Below the pieces are notes generated by a model. That model ran no database searches. It was not told the origin of the DNA and saw only the letters and a list, made by a program, of their open reading frames with translations. From Clostridium sp. 1001271st1 H5 (lineage in GTDB: Bacteria; Bacillota; Clostridia; Lachnospirales; Lachnospiraceae): 64,000 bases of DNA. Made by a program: the position numbers and the translations under genes. Where the stretch lies: positions 1 to 64,000 of the forward strand of contig NZ_SPHO01000001.1 in NCBI RefSeq assembly GCF_005845215.1, in the 5' to 3' direction. This document shows, one piece after another, positions 18,138 through 25,995 of this stretch. How positions within the stretch are numbered: the stretch's first letter is position 1; every line of letters begins with the position of its first letter.

Positions 18138-18819
18138 GAGTCCCTCCGTTATCAAGGCGGTATCCGATTCCATGAACCGTCTTAATCCGGGGCAGTGCCC
18201 CGATGGATTTAAGGCGCCGCCTCAGGAAATAGATATAGTTGTCCAGGTTTCCATCCTCCACCTCGGAGTCAGGACCCCATATGTAGGACAGAATCAGCCC
18301 CCTGGGAAGGACCTGGCCTGCATTGCGAATCAGGTACTCCATCAGGGCGGACTCGCGTTTGCTCAGCTGCAGGGTTCCCTGGGGGCCGGTAAGCTCTCTT
18401 TTTTCCGGGTCCAGGCTAATGTTTAAACAGGCTGCCGCGGGACTCTGTTTAAAATTCCCCGGCCGCCTGGTAAGAGCGCGGATTCTGGCAAGCAGCTCGC
18501 CCACGGCATAGGGCTTTACCAGATAGTCGTCAGCGCCTGCATCCAGGCCGTCAATCCTGTCGTTTATACCGTCCAGGGCTGTGGTGATAATGACCGGCGT
18601 GGTAATATTCATCCTTCTTAAGCCTCCCAGGACGCTGAGACCGTCCATCTGGGGAAGCATCCGGTCCAGTATGATTACATCGTAGGGATATTCAGCCGCA
18701 TAATAAAAAGCCTCCTGTCCCTGGCAGCAGCAGTCGGTAACATATCCGGCCTGCTCCAGCTGCAGCTTTATGGCGTCGCATAATTCCTTATCATCTTCAA
18801 CAAACAGAATCCTCATCAT
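18130..18819 (-). CDS. OmpR-family response regulator
   Basis: This 229-residue protein has a receiver domain (EDD acidic pocket near the N-terminus, phospho-Asp in VIILDRMLP, Lys in VKPYA) and a C-terminal winged helix (SKRESALMEYLI, then IKTVHGIGYRL). Adjacent ATG codons at 18819 and 18816 are both possible; GGGGATGGG precedes them. It is transcribed from the symmetric divergent promoter region and probably binds the inverted repeat there. Confidence 0.93.
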   Translation of the reverse strand: MMRILFVEDDKELCDAIKLQLEQAGYVTDCCCQGQEAFYYAAEYPYDVIILDRMLPQMDGLSVLGGLRRMNITTPVIITTALDGINDRIDGLDAGADDYLVKPYAVGELLARIRALTRRPGNFKQSPAAACLNISLDPEKRELTGPQGTLQLSKRESALMEYLIRNAGQVLPRGLILSYIWGPDSEVEDGNLDNYIYFLRRRLKSIGALPRIKTVHGIGYRLDNGGTHD

Positions 18820-18850
18820 CCCATCCCCATTGTCATTGATATATGGAATC

Positions 18851-18931
18851 ATTATAGCAGACAAATCTCTAAAAAGCCTAAAAGAAATTCTTCCGGTTTT
18901 TCAGTTTTTTTAGAGATTTGTCTGCTATGAT
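18851..18931. promoter_or_regulatory. symmetric divergent promoter with perfect 22-bp inverted repeat
   Basis: Positions 18854-18875 are the exact reverse complement of 18907-18928, with a 31-nt spacer. The outer end of each arm runs into a -10 box: TATAAT on the minus strand (18851-18856) for the response regulator, and TATGAT on the plus strand (18926-18931) for the lipoprotein operon. Each arm contains AGAGATTTGTCTGC reading toward its own gene. This layout fits a shared operator giving balanced control of both transcripts. Confidence 0.8.
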
Positions 18932-19020
18932 ACAGGGGACATGGAGATTGGCCGGGAGGGACTGGACGGCAGGAGCAGACTGCCGGACACATCTTCCGGA
19001 ACCAGAAGGGAGAAATAACA

Positions 19021-21291
19021 ATGAAAAAGAAATTTATGGGCCTGTGCCTGGCTGTCAGCATGCTGGCAGGCTGCCTGTGGGGCTGTTCCTCCACCTCCGG
19101 TACGGACGGCAGCGGGAATGGACGTGGACAGCAGACAGAATCAGAGAAACAGGCAGGGGAAGGGGACCAGCCGGACGGACCAAGGGGAAGATATGTGGAG
19201 AGCAGCATAGACATACTGTTGGAAGAAGGGGAGAGAGCCGCCGATATCATACAGACAGAGGACAAGGTTCTTGAACTGTACACGGTCAGGGACAAAAAAG
19301 CCGGCAGATACATATGGACAGGTGAAAAATGGGAGAAACAGGACAACAGCCTGCTGGAGGGCCTGGAATTTCCATACGGGTCCCTGCACATGATATACGG
19401 GGAGGATGGAAACCGTTATGTGGTGTACCAGGCCGGGGATGATTATAAGACATTTATGATGAAGCTGACAGAGGGACAGGAGCCCCAGATGCTTCTGGAC
19501 CATGTTTTTTCCGTCAAAAATGACCGTGAATACTACGATGTAAGACCTGACTTTGCGGCAGTGTCAAAAGAGGGATTGATTCTCCTGTCCCACAGCAGGA
19601 TGACGGACGTGTACACGCCGGAGGGGGATTTGGTTCTTTCCCTGCCCCAGAAGTGGAGCTCCATGGAATGGAAGGCATCCGGCCTGCTTATGGGGGACAG
19701 CTATATCACAAACAGTGAAGGCGCCTACCTGAGCTATGATATATCCGGAATGTCGGCTTCTGCCAAGGAAGAGATACCGTTCCAGTCGCCGGATTTTGAT
19801 ATGTGGGCCCCCATGGCTGATGACGGAAGCGGGGGGATATACATTGCAAATCCCCAGGGAATCCACCACATGAACCAGGGAGGAAGCCTGTGGGAGACAG
19901 TGGCTGACGGCAATCTGAATTCCCTGAGTATGCCCAGCGCCAATCTCAATAAACTGTTTGTGGGGACCCAGGATGATTTTTATGTATGGATATCCCAGGA
20001 TGGCAAGGAGGAGCTGAAGCATTATACATATGACTCCCAGATACCGTCCGTGCCTACCCGGACACTGACGGTGTACGGACTGAATCTGGAAGAGTCAGAT
20101 ACCATCCGCCAGGCAGCTTCCATGTTCCAGCTGGAACACCCGGATGTCAGGGTGGAATTGATTGACGGACAGACAGAGGCAGGCAGCACCACGGTATCTG
20201 ATACCATAAGGGCCCTGAACACGGAGCTGTTAGGAGGAAACGGGGCGGACCTGCTGGTGTTGGACGGACTTCCGGCGGACTCTTACATAGAGAAGGGGAT
20301 TCTTGAGGACATGAAGGAATCCTTAAGTCCCATGATAACTTCCGGAGAGCTGATGGAGCAGGTGTCAAAGCCTTATACAGAGGAAAACGGTGGTATTTAC
20401 CAGATTCCCACCAGGATGCTGCTGCTGGCTGCCTATGGAGACAGCCAGGCCATAGCCAGCCTTGGTTCCATGGAAGCCATGAGGGATTACCAGAAGGATT
20501 CGTCCCATCTGCCCCTGCGGCCAAAGACAAATTATGAGAATCTGCTGCGTCAGATACTGATGCTGGAATACGATGAAATTGTGGATATCAATACAGGAAA
20601 GCCCTATCCGGATAAGATAAAGGAATTGCTGGAGACAGTGAAGGTCCTGGGGGAGGCAAACGGAGCCCGGCCTGCTTTTGATGAGTCCGAGGATGGGGGA
20701 AGGGGTAATGTCTACAACCTTATGCCGGGAACGGATGGACTGCTGGGAAGTGAGTACGACCGTGTGGACCGTGGCATGAGCGCCATTGCAATCGATAAGA
20801 TAGAGGGGATGTACGATGTTCTGCTGCCCCTGGCGGTACAGAGAAAGCACGGTTTTGCCATGGAGGATGTGAATGCGTCCTACCTGCCGGCGGGAACCAT
20901 GGGAATCAACCAGGCCGGCCGGAACAAGGAGATGGCGCGGGAATTTATTCTCTTTGTGCTGGGGCGGGATGTCCAGTCAAAGGACCTCTCAGACGGTCTT
21001 CCTGTCAATGCTCTGGCAGCCCAGGACTGGGTGGACCGGGAAAATGCAAACGGCACATCCATTGCTGTCAGCGGTACGGACGGTTACGAACTGGCAGGCA
21101 GCTGGCCTGCAAAGGCGGAACGCCGGATTGTGTTTGATATTGCGGCCAAGGCGTCCCGTCCTATCCGGATGGACCGGGTTCTTACGGAAATCATTATCAA
21201 TGAGACAAAAGGATTCTTTGAGGGAAGCCTGACCCTGGAACAGGCGGCTCAGAATGCGCAGAACAAGGCAATGCTGTATTTTTCGGAATAG
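19021..21291 (+). CDS. large solute-binding lipoprotein
   Basis: This 756-residue protein starts with a lipoprotein signal (lipobox LAGC, lipid-bearing Cys probably C18) and a Gly/Ser/Gln-rich linker. Residues about 60-340 are beta-rich with propeller-like strand repeats. From about residue 345 (TLTVYGLN) the sequence is an extracellular solute-binding family 1 domain, with the AxxFQ-x-HPDVRVE start and the ADLLVLDG strand. The fusion is about 330 residues longer than a normal sugar-binding protein. Two permeases follow. The binding domain points to a carbohydrate or glycoconjugate; the N-terminal part might sense or bind a second ligand. Confidence 0.85.
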   Translation: MKKKFMGLCLAVSMLAGCLWGCSSTSGTDGSGNGRGQQTESEKQAGEGDQPDGPRGRYVESSIDILLEEGERAADIIQTEDKVLELYTVRDKKAGRYIWTGEKWEKQDNSLLEGLEFPYGSLHMIYGEDGNRYVVYQAGDDYKTFMMKLTEGQEPQMLLDHVFSVKNDREYYDVRPDFAAVSKEGLILLSHSRMTDVYTPEGDLVLSLPQKWSSMEWKASGLLMGDSYITNSEGAYLSYDISGMSASAKEEIPFQSPDFDMWAPMADDGSGGIYIANPQGIHHMNQGGSLWETVADGNLNSLSMPSANLNKLFVGTQDDFYVWISQDGKEELKHYTYDSQIPSVPTRTLTVYGLNLEESDTIRQAASMFQLEHPDVRVELIDGQTEAGSTTVSDTIRALNTELLGGNGADLLVLDGLPADSYIEKGILEDMKESLSPMITSGELMEQVSKPYTEENGGIYQIPTRMLLLAAYGDSQAIASLGSMEAMRDYQKDSSHLPLRPKTNYENLLRQILMLEYDEIVDINTGKPYPDKIKELLETVKVLGEANGARPAFDESEDGGRGNVYNLMPGTDGLLGSEYDRVDRGMSAIAIDKIEGMYDVLLPLAVQRKHGFAMEDVNASYLPAGTMGINQAGRNKEMAREFILFVLGRDVQSKDLSDGLPVNALAAQDWVDRENANGTSIAVSGTDGYELAGSWPAKAERRIVFDIAAKASRPIRMDRVLTEIIINETKGFFEGSLTLEQAAQNAQNKAMLYFSE

Positions 21292-21343
21292 GGAACATAC
21301 CAACCCCCAATCCGGGAACTGTTTCAAACTCCATCCCCGTAAC

Positions 21344-22165
21344 ATGAGGCCATGGCTGTTCTTAGCCCCAAGTCTGGCGGGGACAGCAATATTCGTGCTC
21401 ATACCCTTTGTGAACGTGGTGGCCCGCTCTTTTTTCCAGGCAGTGGGCGGGCAGTTTGTGGGCATGGAGAATTTTATGCAGGTTTTTCACAGTCAGGCAT
21501 TCCGTCTGGCTGTGAAGAATACCCTGCATTTCATTCTGGTGTGCATACCGGCGCTGATGGCCTTCTCTCTGTGGGCCGCCGTGCTTGTGACATCGGCTGC
21601 GGACAACCGGGGCCTGTATAAGGCTACCATACTTCTGCCAATGGCCATTCCCGTGGCGTCTGTCGTGCTGCTGTGGAAGCTTCTGCTCTATCCGCAGGGG
21701 CTTCTTGACCAGATGGTGGTGGGGGCAGGGGGGACCGGCCGGGACTGGCTGAATCAGGACAGTGCATTTTATATTCTGGTGCTGACCTATATCTGGAAAA
21801 ACACGGGATACGATATGATGCTCTGGCTGGCCGGTCTGGACGGGATACCGAAAGAGCTTTTTGAGGCGGCAAAGGTGGACGGCGCCGGGGCCTGGCAGAG
21901 CTTTTACTATGTGGCCCTGCCCGGGCTCAGGAGCACATGTTTTCTGGTTCTGGTGCTGTCTGTCATTAATTCCTTCAAGGTGTTCAGGGAGGCATACCTT
22001 ATATCCGGGGATTATCCCCATGAGAGCATCTACATGCTCCAGCACCTGTTCAACCATTGGTTCGTATCCCTGGATATCCAGAAGATGAGCGCGGCATCGG
22101 TGATGGTGGAATCGTCTATCCTGATTCCGGTGCTGTTTTGGACCTGGAAGAGGAAAAAGAGATGA
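21344..22165 (+). CDS. ABC importer permease (MalF/UgpA type)
   Basis: This 273-residue permease has about six membrane helices and the EAA loop EAAKVDGAGAWQ-F that contacts an ABC ATPase. The start is uncertain: ATG 21344 begins a typical RPWLFLAPSLAG permease N-terminus but lacks a clear ribosome binding site, while an in-frame ATG at 21254 would overlap the lipoprotein gene and also lacks one. It ends in an ATGA overlap with the next permease. No ATPase gene follows; such importers often borrow a shared MsmK-like ATPase. Confidence 0.85.
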   Translation: MRPWLFLAPSLAGTAIFVLIPFVNVVARSFFQAVGGQFVGMENFMQVFHSQAFRLAVKNTLHFILVCIPALMAFSLWAAVLVTSAADNRGLYKATILLPMAIPVASVVLLWKLLLYPQGLLDQMVVGAGGTGRDWLNQDSAFYILVLTYIWKNTGYDMMLWLAGLDGIPKELFEAAKVDGAGAWQSFYYVALPGLRSTCFLVLVLSVINSFKVFREAYLISGDYPHESIYMLQHLFNHWFVSLDIQKMSAASVMVESSILIPVLFWTWKRKKR

Positions 22166-23004
22166 TAAAACGTATTGTGGTAAATGCAGTCCTTATTCTC
22201 CTGTGCCTGTTCATATGGCTCCCCCTGATTCTCATGGCAGGCAATTCGCTGATGTCGGAAGGGGAGATGCTTCAGCGCTTCGGCGCTGTCTTTGGCATTG
22301 GGAATGCTCCCATAAAGGCAGCCCTCATTCCCTCCTATCCCACGCTCAGTCCCTTTGTGGAGCTGCTTCTGGATTCACCGGGATTTTATGTGATGTTTTG
22401 GAACTCCTGCCTGCAGACAGGGCTGACACTGGCAGGGCAGCTGCTCATAGCCCTTCCCGGAGCCTGGGCCTTTGCCCACTTCCGGTTTCCGGGAAAGAGG
22501 GCATTATTTCTGTTCTATATCATTCTCATGATGCAGCCCTTTCAGGTGACCATGGTCCCCAATTACCTGGTCCTTAAGCAGTTTTGTCTGTTAAATACCC
22601 ATCTGGCGGTTATTCTGCCGGGAATCTTTTCCGCATTTCCGGTTTTTATCATGACAAAATTTTTTGCATCCATTCCAACGCCCCTTATAGAGGCCGCACG
22701 ACTGGATGGAGCAGGGGACTTTTCCATATTCATGAAGGTAGGCATGCCGGTGGGGCGGCCCGGCATCATTTCCATGCTGGTACTGGGATTTCTGGAATAC
22801 TGGAATGCCATTGAACAACCCATGACATTTTTAAAGGAAAAGAGGCTGTGGCCGCTGTCCCTTTATCTGCCGGATATATCGGCTGATAAGGCAGGAGCTG
22901 CCTGGGCTGCCTCGGTCATTATGATGGTTCTCCCTGTCCTGCTTTTTATCATGGGCCAGGATACGCTGGAGCAGGGGATTGCCGCATCAGGAATCAAGGA
23001 GTGA
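22162..23004 (+). CDS. ABC importer permease (MalG/UgpE type)
   Basis: This 280-residue permease with about six helices is the partner of the previous gene and is translationally coupled by a 4-nt overlap. Its EAA motif is EAARLDGAGDFSIF. AGAGGAAAAAGAG precedes ATG 22162, so I reject the longer frame from 22057. The family pairs with MalF-type permeases for sugar import. Confidence 0.9.
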   Translation: MIKRIVVNAVLILLCLFIWLPLILMAGNSLMSEGEMLQRFGAVFGIGNAPIKAALIPSYPTLSPFVELLLDSPGFYVMFWNSCLQTGLTLAGQLLIALPGAWAFAHFRFPGKRALFLFYIILMMQPFQVTMVPNYLVLKQFCLLNTHLAVILPGIFSAFPVFIMTKFFASIPTPLIEAARLDGAGDFSIFMKVGMPVGRPGIISMLVLGFLEYWNAIEQPMTFLKEKRLWPLSLYLPDISADKAGAAWAASVIMMVLPVLLFIMGQDTLEQGIAASGIKE

Positions 23005-23010
23005 GTCTCA

Positions 23011-24693
23011 ATGAATGTGAAAAAAGCAGCGGCCGTATTCCTGGCCCTTATGGCGGCCCTGACCTTTCTGTCCAGGGCGCTGGATTCCTTCACCGTCATA
23101 CGGGTGAAGGCGGGATATGGAAAGCAGGATGTGGTTTCCTATACAGTACAGGGAGAGGGGGAGCTTACTGCCGGAAGAATGGTATACATATCACTGCCGG
23201 AGAATATGCAGGTGGAGGAAATCCAGGCCCGGTCCGGGCAGCCGGTGAAGGCCGGTGATACGGTTCTGACCCTTCAGATGGAAGGGCTGGAGGAGGAACG
23301 GGATGCCCTGGCTCTGGAGTACAGAAAGGCGGAGCTGGCCCTGAAACAGGAGCAGATGTCCTCGGCTGCTGTGCCGCGGGTGACTGAGGAGACCCTTGCA
23401 CTGCAGCAGCTGGCAGCAGCCCAGAGGGCGCTGGAACTGGGAAACCGGGACCTGGCTGAGGCAGAGGCGGACCATGAGGCGGCAGCCATTGAACTGGAGC
23501 ACGATTACGTACAGAAGAAGAACAGGACCAGGGAGCAGGTGAAGGAGGATAACCGTAAGGCCATGAAAAGTGCCAGAAGGGCGTATGAATCAGCTCAGAA
23601 ATCCAGGGATGCTGCTGTGAGAAAGGCGGAGCGGGAAGTGGAGGACAGACAGAAGAAGCTGGACCGTCTGGAGGAACAGGAGGCTTCAGAGGAGGAACTG
23701 GAACGGGCGGGTCTGGAACTGGAGCGGGCCAGTGAGGATTTAGAGGATATCCGGGATGAAGAGGACCTGAAGGTAGAGGAGGCCAGGGCAAAGATGTATG
23801 CGGCCGAGGAGGATTATGAGGATGTGGATTACGGGGAAAAGGAAACCCAGGAGGACCTGAGAAAGGACTATGAGGATGCATTAAAGGCAGAAGATGATAA
23901 GCTGGAGGAAGCAGGCAGGAAGGTCCGGGATTTGGAGGAGAGCCTGTATCAGGCCATGGAAAAGGTGGAAAATGCAAGGGTGTCGGATGCCGGTACAGCG
24001 GCAGGGGAAGCAGCCGGAAGGGAAATGTCCGGGCTGAAACAGGAATCTATGAAACTGGATATGGAAGAAATCCGGAAAAAGCAGAGAAAGATGGAAGAAT
24101 ATATAGAAGCACAGGGACAAATCAAGGCGCCGGCGGATGGGGTGATGGTGGATACCGGACTGCAGGCCGGCGACCGAATCCAGGCAGGGCATCAGGTCAG
24201 GCTGGCAGTGGGAAGCCTGGAGCTAAAGGCACAGATTGACAAGGAGACTGCCGGGGCAGGTCTTTTGAAAAAGGGTACTGTGATGAAAGTAAAGCTGGCA
24301 GGGAAGTCAAAGAATGCAGAAGCAGAAGTGGAAGACCTGGTCCAGCTGGGAGAGGAGGGGAAAATCCAGTTGACGGCCAGGATGCAGGAAGGCGAAGGCA
24401 GTCTGGGGGACCAGGTATCCTTTGCTGTGAATATGGAATCCGGGGCATATCCCTGCGTGATTCCCATCGAGGCTCTGCGGGAGGATAATAAAGGATATTA
24501 CTGCCTGGCTGCAGAGCCGGAGAAAACCATACTGGGAGAGGAAGAGAAGGCAGTGAGAATCCAGGTGGAGGTATTGGAAAAGAGCAGTTCTGCGGCGGCT
24601 GTGTCAGGTCTTGTGACAAAGGATATGAAGCTGATTACGGAATCCAACAAATCCGTGAGTGAAGGCGACCGGGTCAGGGTGGTGGAAGAATGA
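23011..24693 (+). CDS. HlyD/MacA-like membrane fusion protein with long coiled coil
   Basis: This 560-residue protein has an N-terminal membrane anchor (about residues 5-22), half of a lipoyl/barrel-sandwich domain (QGEGELTAGRMV, VKAGDTVLTL), then a very charged helical hairpin (about 90-360), then the second lipoyl half (IKAPADGVMV) and a beta-barrel. This is the order seen in Gram-positive periplasmic-adaptor-like proteins that work with ABC exporters. AAGGAG lies 8 nt upstream. It overlaps the next gene by ATGA. Finding an export adaptor directly behind two importer permeases is unusual. Confidence 0.88.
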   Translation: MNVKKAAAVFLALMAALTFLSRALDSFTVIRVKAGYGKQDVVSYTVQGEGELTAGRMVYISLPENMQVEEIQARSGQPVKAGDTVLTLQMEGLEEERDALALEYRKAELALKQEQMSSAAVPRVTEETLALQQLAAAQRALELGNRDLAEAEADHEAAAIELEHDYVQKKNRTREQVKEDNRKAMKSARRAYESAQKSRDAAVRKAEREVEDRQKKLDRLEEQEASEEELERAGLELERASEDLEDIRDEEDLKVEEARAKMYAAEEDYEDVDYGEKETQEDLRKDYEDALKAEDDKLEEAGRKVRDLEESLYQAMEKVENARVSDAGTAAGEAAGREMSGLKQESMKLDMEEIRKKQRKMEEYIEAQGQIKAPADGVMVDTGLQAGDRIQAGHQVRLAVGSLELKAQIDKETAGAGLLKKGTVMKVKLAGKSKNAEAEVEDLVQLGEEGKIQLTARMQEGEGSLGDQVSFAVNMESGAYPCVIPIEALREDNKGYYCLAAEPEKTILGEEEKAVRIQVEVLEKSSSAAAVSGLVTKDMKLITESNKSVSEGDRVRVVEE

Positions 24694-25697
24694 AACGATG
24701 GATTGGGCTGATACTCATCGCCGTCTTATGGGGGTATGGGGCCATCCTGGCCTGGACCATGAAGGATGCAGGAAACCAGGTGTTCCTGTACTGCGGGGAA
24801 GGGAGTGCAGTGGAGGCGGAGCAGATTTCCCAGGCGCTGGAGCGTGAACAGGAGCAGGGCAGGGAAATGCCCCCTGAAATTTCGGCCTGGTCCCGGACAG
24901 AAAAGGTAAAGGTAATGAACCCCGTATTGGGAAGGTCAGAGGAGGCGGACTGCATTATTGTATACGGGCATAAGGAAATGGCGTCATACCGCAGGCTGCT
25001 GGGAGGCACATACGGCTACCGGTCAGACCAGGATGGATGCGTCATCAGCAGCGGTCTTGCCATGGAACTGTTCGGAGGTCCGGATGTGACGGGAACATAT
25101 ATCTGGTGCAGGGAGAAGGCTTACAGGATACAGGGTGTTACCGATGATTCATCCCTTGTCATACTGCTGCCCGCCAAGGCGAAAGACGCCATGAGGTTCA
25201 TGTTGCTTACGCGGACGGATTATGCAGGTATGGAAACAGGAAAAACAGCAGCGGAACGTTTTTTGTACAGGAATGGGATTCACTCCGGAAAGGTCCTGGT
25301 GGACGGAACTTATTTTTCCTCCGCCGCAGGCTTTGGAATATGTCTGCCCCTGTGGATGATGCCGCTGCGGGCGCTCACTGCTTTTAGCAGCAGGAGAGAA
25401 AGGAAGGTGGAAAGGGGAAGGGAGATAAGGGGATGCATCCTGGCAGCCGTGTTCTTTCTGGCAGGAACATTCCTGGCGTGGAAGCTGGAACTTAAGATAC
25501 CTGCTGATTTGATTCCCAGCAGGTGGTCGGATTTTGAATTCTGGGCCAGGAGGATAGAGGAACTGCGGTTGGATATGGCTGCCACAGGGGAGGCCGGGGC
25601 GGTCCGGTGGCTGGCGCAGTTAAAGGGCAGGCTGGCCCTGTGCCTCATCTGTTCCCTGTCAGGCGGGGCAGGAGGTATCATGTGGAGGCGGACCTGA
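24690..25697 (+). CDS. FtsX/MacB-shaped membrane protein
   Basis: This 335-residue protein has one N-terminal helix (about 5-24), an extracytoplasmic domain (about 26-205), then three helices (about 205-228, 239-258 and 305-328): the one-plus-three topology of MacB/FtsX-type transporters. The outer domain has a MacB_PCD-like stretch (ISSGLAMELFGGPDVTG, then YRIQGV). Sequence similarity is weak and no ATPase is fused or adjacent. It is coupled by overlap to the fusion-protein gene, so they likely form one complex. It could also be a non-transporting mechanotransmitter. Confidence 0.7.
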   Translation: MKRWIGLILIAVLWGYGAILAWTMKDAGNQVFLYCGEGSAVEAEQISQALEREQEQGREMPPEISAWSRTEKVKVMNPVLGRSEEADCIIVYGHKEMASYRRLLGGTYGYRSDQDGCVISSGLAMELFGGPDVTGTYIWCREKAYRIQGVTDDSSLVILLPAKAKDAMRFMLLTRTDYAGMETGKTAAERFLYRNGIHSGKVLVDGTYFSSAAGFGICLPLWMMPLRALTAFSSRRERKVERGREIRGCILAAVFFLAGTFLAWKLELKIPADLIPSRWSDFEFWARRIEELRLDMAATGEAGAVRWLAQLKGRLALCLICSLSGGAGGIMWRRT

Positions 25698-25765
25698 CTT
25701 GTGGAAGAGGAGAATACGACTATTTTAATCTGGTATCAGAGGATTTTTTTTATTCAAAAATACCT

Positions 25766-25794
25766 TTGACGGAACTTACAGAAAATGGTATGAT
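25766..25794 (+). promoter_or_regulatory. promoter of the MATE leader
   Basis: TTGACG at 25766-25771 and TATGAT at 25789-25794 are separated by exactly 17 bp. The expected transcript start near 25801 coincides with the first base of the first structured RNA. Confidence 0.75.
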
Positions 25795-25800
25795 ATGAAT

Positions 25801-25856
25801 AACGGCGTGTAGCAGAACTGCGTAAATCCAGTTGACTGTTTCAGGCCGTTTTTTTG
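25801..25856 (+). ncRNA. candidate guanidine-IV (mepA-type) riboswitch, copy 1
   Basis: An outer stem pairs 25801-25806 with 25845-25850 and is followed by a T-run (25849-25855). An inner stem pairs 25816-25820 with 25829-25833. It shares three blocks in order with copy 2: GCGTGTAGC, TAAATCCAG and TTCAGGC. The class name is inferred from recollection that guanidine-IV RNAs are short terminator-linked motifs upstream of MATE transporters; no covariance search was possible. Confidence 0.5.
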
Positions 25857-25918
25857 TTTCAATTTGGGATGGTGAAACAATGACAATCAAATCAATCCGG
25901 GCCATGACAGGTCCGGGA

Positions 25919-25980
25919 AAAAGCGTGTAGCCTAAGGCATAAAACCAGCTCTTCAGGCATCACGCTTTTATTTTTTTATT
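25919..25980 (+). ncRNA. candidate guanidine-IV (mepA-type) riboswitch, copy 2, with terminator
   Basis: A 9-bp stem pairs 25919-25927 with 25961-25969 and runs into TTTTATTTTTTTATT. The inner blocks GCGTGTAGC, TAAAACCAG and TTCAGGC repeat those of copy 1. An alternative inner pairing is GCCT (25930-25933) with AGGC (25955-25958). It ends 1 nt before the AAGGAGG that serves the MATE gene, so it would switch read-through into that gene. Confidence 0.55.
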
Positions 25981-25995
25981 AAGGAGGAGAGTCCA

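Noticed and set aside
18854..18928. Inverted repeat as terminal repeats of a mobile element
   Set aside because: Only a 31-nt spacer lies between the arms, with no transposase and no target duplication; the arms coincide with promoters.
23165..23977. Proline-rich minus-strand frame of 270 codons
   Set aside because: It is the complement of the Glu/Lys-rich coiled coil; composition explains it.
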